Assembly: GCF_030551755.1 (NCBI RefSeq)
Contig: NZ_JAUPEC010000014.1
Coordinates: 1 to 64,000, forward strand
Reading direction: 5' to 3'
Origin: Pseudocolwellia sp. AS88
GTDB taxonomy: Bacteria > Pseudomonadota > Gammaproteobacteria > Enterobacterales > Alteromonadaceae
DNA: 64,000 nucleotides
Part shown: positions 57,162 through 64,000 of the stretch, in pieces
How positions within the stretch are numbered: the stretch's first letter is position 1
Layout of the letters: the number at the start of each line of letters is the position of its first letter
Notes under the pieces: generated by a model
What the model was told of the DNA's origin: nothing
Seen by the model: only the letters and a program-made list of their open reading frames with translations
Database searches by the model: none
Program-made: the position numbers and the translations under genes

Positions 57162-58052
57162 CTAGCTAGTGCGCTTTACAATGAAAGTCGCAAAATCAGC
57201 TAAACATTGGGTATTGTAAGGCAAAGTAGACAAAGCTTGAAGTGCTTGTTGGTATAAGTCGTCAGCTTTTTGCTGAGCACCTTCTAAACCAAGCAAAGCT
57301 GGATATGTACTTTTATTTGCGGCTAGGTCTGAACCTGCTGGTTTTCCTAACTCTTCTTCGCTTGATGTTATATCAATAATATCATCTCTTACTTGGTAAG
57401 CTAAACCTACAAGTTGTGCGAAAGTTTTTAATTGTGCTTTTTCTTCTACAGAAACTGTACTACTACAGTCAGCAGCCATTAATACTGAAGCTTCAATTAA
57501 CGCTCCTGTTTTTAATGAATGCAAATGTTGTAAAGCATCTAAAGGTATTGAATGATCTGTAGCTGCTAAATCAAGTGCCTGTCCACCGCACATTCCTTGA
57601 TAACCAGAGGCATTAACAAGTTGTTGCACAAAGCCAATACGCTTACTTTGTAAATGCTCTGAAAAATGATGGTTGGATAAAATATCAAAAGCTAAAGTTT
57701 GTAAACTGTCGCCCGCTAATATTGCTGTCGCTTCATCAAAAGCTTTATGACAGGTTGGTTTACCACGTCTTAAATCGTCATCATCCATCGCTGGTAAATC
57801 ATCATGTAATAATGAATAAGCATGAATACATTCCAATGCAGCAGCTATGCCGTCAATATCTTCTAACTTTGCCCCTACACTTGTTCCTGTAATATAAGCT
57901 AGATAAGGGCGCATGCGTTTGCCGCCAATAAGTAAGCCATAACGCATGGCTTCTAATAAACGCTCGTCGTTACACGCTAACTGATCTAATTTATTGGTAA
58001 GAAATTGATTAACACGTTGTTGGTATTCATCTAATTGAGGTAACTGACCCAC
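57162..58052 (-). CDS. ispA: farnesyl diphosphate synthase
   Basis: Condenses isopentenyl diphosphate with allylic diphosphates. The 296-residue product shows GGKRMRPYL, the first Asp-rich motif LLHDDLPAMDDDDLRRGKPT, and the second YQVRDDIIDITS. The start is GTG at 58052, directly abutting the xseB stop. In the xseB-ispA-dxs operon. Confidence 0.96.
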   Translation of the reverse strand: MGQLPQLDEYQQRVNQFLTNKLDQLACNDERLLEAMRYGLLIGGKRMRPYLAYITGTSVGAKLEDIDGIAAALECIHAYSLLHDDLPAMDDDDLRRGKPTCHKAFDEATAILAGDSLQTLAFDILSNHHFSEHLQSKRIGFVQQLVNASGYQGMCGGQALDLAATDHSIPLDALQHLHSLKTGALIEASVLMAADCSSTVSVEEKAQLKTFAQLVGLAYQVRDDIIDITSSEEELGKPAGSDLAANKSTYPALLGLEGAQQKADDLYQQALQALSTLPYNTQCLADFATFIVKRTS

Positions 58053-58304
58053 TTAGCTATCGTCCTGTGTTAATTCAAATGTTGAAAGGGCTTGCTCCGG
58101 ATTATTTTTATCGAGCAATATTTGGATTTTTTGTTCGGCATCCTGTAGCTTTGTTTGGCTAGCTTGGCTAAGATTTAAACCACGCTCAAATAAATTCATC
58201 GAATCTTCCAGACTTAGCTCACCTTGTTCTAAATTTTGAACAATTTCTTCTAATTCATTAAGTGATTCTTCAAAGCTTAAATTTTCAATTTTTTTTCTAG
58301 CCAT
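58053..58304 (-). CDS. xseB: exodeoxyribonuclease VII small subunit
   Basis: An 83-residue helical protein with the family core LSFEESLNELEEIVQNLEQG, LSLEDSMNLFERGL. It partners XseA to degrade single-stranded DNA. The ATG at 58304 (MARKKIENLSF) was chosen over an upstream alternative at 58340 because it matches family length. First gene of xseB-ispA-dxs; divergent from pomA. Confidence 0.95.
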   Translation of the reverse strand: MARKKIENLSFEESLNELEEIVQNLEQGELSLEDSMNLFERGLNLSQASQTKLQDAEQKIQILLDKNNPEQALSTFELTQDDS

Positions 58305-58528
58305 TATTTTTTTACTGCTACATTTAATAGATAGGCGCAAAGGTACCTTAGCTTAACATTTTGGTCAATTAGCGTCGATTTATTAATTGATTGTTATCTT
58401 TTACTGAAAAGAAGTTAAGTTATTGAGATTAGTGGCGATAACATAAATATAAGTATTCGCGTAACCCCGATCGTTATTGTATTATTATTTATAAAGCACA
58501 ACGATAAACATGTAAACAGGAGCATTTT

Positions 58529-59293
58529 GTGGATTTAGCTACGCTGGTTGGGATGGTTGGCGCCATTGGTTTTATTGTTATGGCGATGATATTAGGTGGT
58601 GATATCAGCATGTTTGTTGATACTCAATCTATATTGATTGTTTTTTGTGGCTCCCTCTTTGTTGTATTATCAAATTATAATATGGGGCAATTTTTCGGAA
58701 TCGGAAAAATTTGTGGTAAAGCCTTCCTATTCAAACTTGAAACTCCTGAAGAACTTATTGAAAAATCTGTAGAAATGGCAGATGCAGCACGTAAGGGCGG
58801 ATTTTTAGCTTTAGAAGAAGCAGAAATTACTAACGCTTTTATGCAAAAAGGCGTAGATATGCTGGTTGATGGTCATGATGCAGATGTTGTGCGTGCTACT
58901 TTACAAAAAGATATTTCACTTACGAGTGAACGTCATGAAAGAGGTATAGGCATGATGATGGCGTTAGCAGATGTAGCGCCAGCAATGGGCATGATCGGTA
59001 CACTTATCGGTTTAGTTGCCATGCTTTCAAATATGGATGACCCAAAAGCCATCGGTCCTGCAATGGCGGTAGCACTTTTAACAACCTTATATGGAGCCTT
59101 CTTAGCAAACGTAATTGCCATTCCAATCGCTAATAAATTAAAACTAAGACTTGAAGAAGAGAAAATGAACAGGCAATTGATCCTTGATGCTGTTTTAGGT
59201 ATTCAAGATGGTCAAAACCCTCGTGTTATTGAAGGGCTATTAAAGAACTATATTGCTGAAGGTAAGCGTGCCGTCGATACGAATGAAGAGTAA
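58529..59293 (+). CDS. pomA: sodium-driven flagellar stator protein PomA
   Basis: 254 residues, MotA/TolQ/ExbB-type with four spans (for example GMVGAIGFIVMAMILGGDIS, and the pair around MGMIGTLIGLVAMLSNMDDP and AMAVALLTTLYGAFLANVI). The cytoplasmic loop between spans 2 and 3 carries the rotor-facing charges. With PomB it forms the Na+ channel stator. The GTG start at 58529 has AGGAG seven bases upstream. No other flagellar gene is present; pomAB beside xseB-ispA-dxs is typical of this order. Confidence 0.95.
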   Translation: MDLATLVGMVGAIGFIVMAMILGGDISMFVDTQSILIVFCGSLFVVLSNYNMGQFFGIGKICGKAFLFKLETPEELIEKSVEMADAARKGGFLALEEAEITNAFMQKGVDMLVDGHDADVVRATLQKDISLTSERHERGIGMMMALADVAPAMGMIGTLIGLVAMLSNMDDPKAIGPAMAVALLTTLYGAFLANVIAIPIANKLKLRLEEEKMNRQLILDAVLGIQDGQNPRVIEGLLKNYIAEGKRAVDTNEE

Positions 59294-59304
59294 GGGAGGC
59301 TAAA

Positions 59305-60243
59305 ATGGAAGAAGAATGTAAATGTCCACCTCCCGGGCTCCCCGCCTGGATGGGAACATTCGCCGACTTAATGTCGTTGCTTATGTGCTTTTTCGTTTTA
59401 CTTTTATCTTTTTCAGAAATGGATGTTTTAAAGTTTAAACAAATTGCAGGCTCTATGAAGTTTGCTTTTGGTGTACAAAACAAAATTGAAGTTAAAGATA
59501 TTCCTAAAGGTACTAGTATCATTGCTCAAGAATTTAGACCGGGTAAACCAGAACCAACACCTATTGAAGTTATTCAACAACAAACCGTAGAAATGACTCA
59601 GCAAATGCTAGAGTTTCAGGCGGGTGATGAAACTTCTGCGGGTGGACGTCAAGAGCAACGCGGAGCGCAACGGGGTGGTCAGTCCCAGAGCACAGCAAAT
59701 GAACAAGCAGCTCAAGAAATTGTTCAAGCAGCGGAAGATGCACAACAAGCCTCTCAAGAAAAAACAAATGACCTAATCAAGAAAATTGCAGATCAGCTTG
59801 ATAAGCAAATTCAAGATGGTGCCATAGAATTAGAGTCTCTAGGACAACAAATTATTATTCGTATAAGAGAAAATGGTTCGTTTCCATCAGGTTCAGCGTT
59901 TTTACAGCCTCAGTTTAGACCGATTATTCGAGAGATTGGTGAGTTACTCATGACTATTCCCGGTGAAATAATGATTTCAGGTCATACCGACAATCAAGGT
60001 ATTAGTTCGGAGTTATTTACTTCTAATTGGGACTTATCAAGTAAACGTGCGGTAGCTATTGCTCATGAGATAATAAAAGTGCCTGAATTTGATCAAAGCC
60101 GAATTATTGTTGCCGGTCATGCAGATGCTAAACCTTTAGTACCCAATACAAATGCTTTAAATCGACGTAAAAATCGTCGTGTAGAAATTGCTATTAACCA
60201 AGGTAAAGCTCAAGAAACAGAACCTGTATCTATTATTCAGTAG
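59305..60243 (+). CDS. pomB: sodium-driven flagellar stator protein PomB
   Basis: 312 residues. The single span reads TFADLMSLLMCFFVLLLSF, with the Na+-binding Asp at its start. A C-terminal OmpA-like peptidoglycan-binding domain follows (IMISGHTDNQGISSELF, LSSKRAVAIAHEI, NRRKNRRVEIAI). Between them lies a long Gln/Ala/Glu-rich linker with an RQEQRGAQRGGQSQS patch (about residues 112-160). GGGAGG gives a strong ribosome site 11 bases after pomA. Confidence 0.95.
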   Translation: MEEECKCPPPGLPAWMGTFADLMSLLMCFFVLLLSFSEMDVLKFKQIAGSMKFAFGVQNKIEVKDIPKGTSIIAQEFRPGKPEPTPIEVIQQQTVEMTQQMLEFQAGDETSAGGRQEQRGAQRGGQSQSTANEQAAQEIVQAAEDAQQASQEKTNDLIKKIADQLDKQIQDGAIELESLGQQIIIRIRENGSFPSGSAFLQPQFRPIIREIGELLMTIPGEIMISGHTDNQGISSELFTSNWDLSSKRAVAIAHEIIKVPEFDQSRIIVAGHADAKPLVPNTNALNRRKNRRVEIAINQGKAQETEPVSIIQ

Positions 60244-60286
60244 GTTTCATAGCTTGTTGATGAGCAGATAACCTTTATCAATTCAT

Positions 60287-60327
60287 AAAAAATGCGACCT
60301 ATGTATCACAGTGGTCGCATTTTTTGC
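60287..60327 (+). terminator. terminator shared by pomB and the convergent MFS gene
   Basis: AAAAAATGCGACC pairs with GGTCGCATTTTTT around a 13-base loop. A-runs and T-runs on the two sides suggest it acts in both directions. Confidence 0.92.
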
Positions 60328-60344
60328 TTTGGGAGGGATGGTTC

Positions 60345-61787
60345 TTACATTTGTTCTAATTTTTTACCTTTAGTTTCTATTACAAACCACAAAACAAATA
60401 GAATAGAAATAAGCGCAAAGAAAGTATAAAAAGAATAGGTTATTGCTAATCCAGCACTTGCGAGCAATAAAGGAAACGTCATTGTAATAATAAAGTTTGC
60501 TAACCATTGAGCTAAACCGGCTACAGCTAGGCCTGAACCTCTTATTTTATTTGGAAACATTTCTCCTAACATAACCCACATAACGGGCCCCCATGAAAGG
60601 TTAAAAAAGAATACATATAAATTCGCTTGCAGTAAGGCAGTAAATCCCCAATCACCCAGCTGTAATTGACCTTGGCTATCAAGTGTTCCATTAGCGAACG
60701 CTGTAACTAACCCCAGAAGTGAAAAGCTCATGCCTACAGAACCAATTAACAAAAATGGTTTTCTGCCTACTTTATCTATTAGGGATAAAGTAATAAAGCA
60801 TGCAAGAATACTAACACCACCACTTATTATGTTAATCAAAAGCGCGTCAGACTCTGAAAATCCAACCGCTTGCCATAAAATCGCGCCGTAATAAAAAACA
60901 ACGTTAATACCAGCTAATTGCTGTAAAACAGCAAGGCCAATACCTACCCAAATAATAGGTTTTAATTTATGAGTATTTGTTTTAAATATGTCAGATATCT
61001 TAGGTGTATGATCATTACCTATTGAAGCTCGAATATCACTCCACATAGTTATAGCTGCTTTAGCACCAAATAAGCGTGTTAATACATTAATACCTTTATC
61101 TTTTTTATTTTTTATTGCTAAATATCTTGGGCTTTCAGGAATAAAAAATAATGTAACTAGAAATAATATCGCAGGTATTAATTCAATCCAAAACATCCAA
61201 CGCCATGTATGAAAACCTAACCATAATTCAGATGTTGATCCTCCTGAAATTTTGACTAGAAAATAATTACTTAAAAATGAACTAAACAAACCTAAAATAA
61301 TAGCGACCTGTTGAATTGACGTTAGCATACCTCTTAGGCGTGGTGGCGCTATTTCACTTATATATGCAGGTGCTAATACCGAGGCTGCTCCTACTGCTAG
61401 GCCTCCAATTAAACGGTAGATAACAAACTCCAATGATGAGCTTGCTATACCTGAACCCCAAGCACTCATAACAAAAAACAGAGCAGTTACCATTAATATA
61501 CTTTTTCTTCCGTATTTATCAGCACTACGTCCAGCAATAAAAGCCCCCAAAGCACAACCTAATAGCATACTTGCTACATTAAAACCTGTTCCCATGCTGT
61601 CTGAACTAAAGGCGAGTTTTAATCCATCTACTGTTCCATTAATTACGCCGCTATCAAAGCCAAACAAAAATCCACCTATTGTGGCTACACACGCAATAAA
61701 GAATATTTGTAGGAGGTTTTCTTCTTTTGGTTTTACTGTCGAGGCCGATAGTATATTTTTTGATGATTCAATTGAGCTATTATTCAT
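60345..61787 (-). CDS. MFS sugar porter (xylose/glucose/galactose type)
   Basis: 480 residues, 12 spans. Sugar-porter motifs are GFDSGVINGTVDGLK, GRSADKYGRKSILM, RLIGGLAVGAASVLAPAYIS, PESPRYLAIKNKK, QQLAGINVVFYYGAILWQ and a GLAQWLANFIITMTFP segment. The ATG at 61787 was chosen; a TTG 15 bases upstream is possible. It lies 20 bases downstream of a GH3 glycosidase on the same strand, so it probably imports the monosaccharide released by that enzyme. Confidence 0.9.
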   Translation of the reverse strand: MNNSSIESSKNILSASTVKPKEENLLQIFFIACVATIGGFLFGFDSGVINGTVDGLKLAFSSDSMGTGFNVASMLLGCALGAFIAGRSADKYGRKSILMVTALFFVMSAWGSGIASSSLEFVIYRLIGGLAVGAASVLAPAYISEIAPPRLRGMLTSIQQVAIILGLFSSFLSNYFLVKISGGSTSELWLGFHTWRWMFWIELIPAILFLVTLFFIPESPRYLAIKNKKDKGINVLTRLFGAKAAITMWSDIRASIGNDHTPKISDIFKTNTHKLKPIIWVGIGLAVLQQLAGINVVFYYGAILWQAVGFSESDALLINIISGGVSILACFITLSLIDKVGRKPFLLIGSVGMSFSLLGLVTAFANGTLDSQGQLQLGDWGFTALLQANLYVFFFNLSWGPVMWVMLGEMFPNKIRGSGLAVAGLAQWLANFIITMTFPLLLASAGLAITYSFYTFFALISILFVLWFVIETKGKKLEQM

Positions 61788-61807
61788 TTTTTTTATTCTC
61801 AAATTTA

Positions 61808-64000
61808 TTAAGGTAATGTAACTTCTGTTTTAATATATTTATTTTCTGATGTTTTTATTCCTTGTCCAGCAGCAACCGTTACAATTAGCTTACCTTGGTA
61901 TTTCAGTGTTTTTCCTTGTTTATTTATATAAGTTAGTTTTTCTTTAGGTATGATTTGTTCGACTGTTTTTGTTGAATTCGGCATAAGTTTGATACGGCTA
62001 AAGCTCACTAATTGTTGCTGAGGTGTTTCTATAGGAGCATCAGGCATATTTAAATATACTTGAACCACTTCAGTACTTTCAAAGTCACTCAAATTACTAA
62101 TTGTTGTATTTAACTCTAAGTTCCCTGATATTCGGTTTAGTTTATAATTTGTATTTTTGTATTGGACTTCTGCGTAACTTAACCCATAACCAAACGGATA
62201 TAAGACATCGCCTTTATAATACTTATAGGTTCTATTTTTCATTGTATAATTAGTAAAGTCGGGTAAGTCATCTACCGATTTATAAAATGTGATAGGTAAC
62301 TTACCTGAAGGGCTAAAATCTCCGTATAATAAACGAGTTAATGCTGTTCCTGTCGCTTCTCCAGGGTAAAAAGCTTGTACAATGGCATCAAGATTTTCAT
62401 TTTCCCAGTTCAATGCCATAGCTCCACCACTCATATTTACCAGAACAATAGGTTTACCTATTTCTTTTAACTGTTTAAGTAGCTTCAATTGATTTTTGGG
62501 TAAATTAATATGTGTTCTATCACCATGAGAAAATCCATCTAATTCGAGAGGCATTTCTTCACCTTCCAAGTTAGAACTAATCCCCCCTATAAATACAACA
62601 ACATCAGATGCTTTAGCTGCATTTATAGCATTTTCAGATAAATTTTGAGGGTCCCTTAACCAAGATAAACTAGCACTTGTTTCAATAACATTTGAATGCC
62701 AAAAGTGTTTGAATGTTGCTTGTGCGGTAAAATCATAAGTGTGATTCTTATCAAGCTCTATTTCATCATTTATTACTTTACCGTTTAAAGTAAAAACAAG
62801 GTTTTTAGCTTTGAAGTGATATTTTGCTGTTTTTGTAGGTTTTAATTGTCCGTGCCACTTAACTCCAAACTCTTGCTCTAAAGAATCATTAATTGGAGAT
62901 CGTGTCCAATTGAAGTCTAAATTGTCGTCAATTTGCCTTTTAACTGGTTGCCTCTCAAAATGACTGTCAGGGTAGTATTCAGCAATTAGGCCTGGTTGTT
63001 GTTTACCTGAGTGATCAATATGAAAAAAATGTTGTGATGGGATCGTTTGATAATGTGTATATATTTCTCCTGTTAAACTTGTTCCTGCAGTATAAGTTAC
63101 ATTCGATTTACCTAAACGTTCTTCTAAAGCTTGTTTTGGTGTTATTGGAGCTACAGGTGTTCCATGATAGTTGCCAAGCAATACTGTCTGGTTGTCAGCA
63201 TTAGGACCTATTAATGCTATTTTTTCATTACCTTTAAGCGGTAAAAGCTTGTTGTTTTTTAAAAGTACTAGAGATTTTTCAGCAGCTTCCTGAGTGAGAG
63301 CTAAATGCTTTTTTGAACCCACAATACTTAGAGGGATATTCGAGAAAGGTACATGTTCTGGTTTATCAAACATTCCAAGCTTAAAGCGTGCCTTAAATAA
63401 ACGTTTTACTGCAATATTAATATCATCTTCATTTATTAAACCTTTCTTAACCGCTTCAGTTAAATAACTATAGGTATTACCGTGATGATCACCACAATTT
63501 AAATCTGTTCCTGTTTTTAATGCCATACCTGCCGCTTCTGATTCGGTTGCGACAATATTATGGGAATTTCTATCATAAAAATCTGCAATGGCTCCGCAAT
63601 CTGAAACAATGTAGCCATTAAAGCTAAATTCACCTCTTAATTTATTTTGTATTAACTCATTATTACCACAGGCAGGAGTACCATTAATGCTGTTGTAGGC
63701 ACACATAACGGATGCAACGTTGGTTTCTTTAATTACATTCTTGAATGCTGGCAGATAAGTTTCTGCTAAATCTTTAGCTGATGCGGTGTAATCATCACTA
63801 TGACGAGATATTTCAGGACCACTATGAACCGCGTAATGTTTTAACGTTGCTACTGACTTTAAATATTTGTCATTGTTACCTTGTAAACCGTTAACAAAAT
63901 TTACTGCTATACGAGTTGTTAAATAAGGATCTTCTCCATAAGTTTCTTGTCCTCTTCCCCATCTTGGATCTCTAAAAATATTAATGTTCGGTGACCAATA
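61808..64000 (-). CDS. GH3 beta-glycosidase (glucosidase or xylosidase), 5' end beyond window
   Basis: 730 codons are visible, and the frame is open to the right edge, where it reads YWSPNINIFRDPRWGRGQET then YGEDPYL, so the start is outside. The nucleophile Asp is in FNGYIVSDCGAIADFY (about 63600). The SDCGAI form is common in GH3 beta-xylosidases. A PA14-like insertion (GLIAEYYPDSHFERQPVKR and on) splits the second domain (GEMPLELDGF), and a fibronectin-III-like domain ends the protein. The MFS sugar porter follows by 20 bases. Exact substrate is open: xylo- or gluco-oligosaccharides. Confidence 0.9.
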   Translation of the reverse strand, partial: YWSPNINIFRDPRWGRGQETYGEDPYLTTRIAVNFVNGLQGNNDKYLKSVATLKHYAVHSGPEISRHSDDYTASAKDLAETYLPAFKNVIKETNVASVMCAYNSINGTPACGNNELIQNKLRGEFSFNGYIVSDCGAIADFYDRNSHNIVATESEAAGMALKTGTDLNCGDHHGNTYSYLTEAVKKGLINEDDINIAVKRLFKARFKLGMFDKPEHVPFSNIPLSIVGSKKHLALTQEAAEKSLVLLKNNKLLPLKGNEKIALIGPNADNQTVLLGNYHGTPVAPITPKQALEERLGKSNVTYTAGTSLTGEIYTHYQTIPSQHFFHIDHSGKQQPGLIAEYYPDSHFERQPVKRQIDDNLDFNWTRSPINDSLEQEFGVKWHGQLKPTKTAKYHFKAKNLVFTLNGKVINDEIELDKNHTYDFTAQATFKHFWHSNVIETSASLSWLRDPQNLSENAINAAKASDVVVFIGGISSNLEGEEMPLELDGFSHGDRTHINLPKNQLKLLKQLKEIGKPIVLVNMSGGAMALNWENENLDAIVQAFYPGEATGTALTRLLYGDFSPSGKLPITFYKSVDDLPDFTNYTMKNRTYKYYKGDVLYPFGYGLSYAEVQYKNTNYKLNRISGNLELNTTISNLSDFESTEVVQVYLNMPDAPIETPQQQLVSFSRIKLMPNSTKTVEQIIPKEKLTYINKQGKTLKYQGKLIVTVAAGQGIKTSENKYIKTEVTLP

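Overview
The window is AT-rich chromosomal DNA from a marine gammaproteobacterium of the Alteromonadales. Gene order and protein style resemble Colwellia or Thalassotalea. Supporting signs are the mutY-yggX / yggL-trmB block, a sodium-type PomAB stator, a TonB-dependent receptor, an alginate lyase locus and dispersed small repeats. The genus is an inference and no database search was possible. No CRISPR array, prophage or full-length transposase was seen.

Layout. 1-850: a minus-strand tRNA operon (Phe, Thr, Thr) in which the Thr unit is tandemly duplicated and interleaved with decayed tRNA-Thr 3' ends and terminators. 0.9-4.9 kb: DNA-repair and housekeeping genes (yggX, mutY, yggL, trmB, ung). 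5-10 kb: the threonine operon thrLABC with its attenuator. 10.3-11 kb: a candidate 30-residue membrane miniprotein and repeat elements. 11-14.7 kb: ygjP-type protease, SOS-controlled yebG with two abutting LexA boxes, dbpA and an alpha/beta hydrolase. 14.8-18.2 kb: a degenerate receiver-TPR protein, a GntR regulator, a DUF1289 protein and a second tRNA-Phe. 18.2-22.8 kb: a large hybrid histidine kinase with a small exported partner. 23-29.4 kb: a cobalamin uptake and salvage operon (btuDC-cobTSC-cobO-btuF) behind a cobalamin riboswitch. 29.5-35.3 kb: a NIT-domain chemoreceptor, an exported S33 peptidase and a NatAB-type ABC exporter. 35.8-40.6 kb: glyA-nrdR-ribD-ribE-ribB.

40.9-54.9 kb is the main accessory region, an alginate-catabolism locus. 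A TonB-dependent receptor (outer membrane) and a PL6 lyase lipoprotein would capture and cleave alginate. A hexuronate-type MFS carrier would import monouronates, KdgF would linearise them, a DehR-like reductase would convert DEH to 2-keto-3-deoxygluconate (KDG), and KdgK would phosphorylate KDG. The aldolase for the last step is not in the window. Two near-identical GntR/FCD regulators flank dehR. A second TonB-dependent receptor survives only as its two ends (44678-44933), and its upstream region resembles that of the intact receptor. The locus sits where ribH-nusB-thiL-pgpA would be expected, between ribB and dxs.

55.2-60.2 kb returns to core genes: dxs-ispA-xseB and pomAB. The window ends in a probable second glycan locus, with a sugar-porter MFS protein and a GH3 glycosidase that runs off the right edge.
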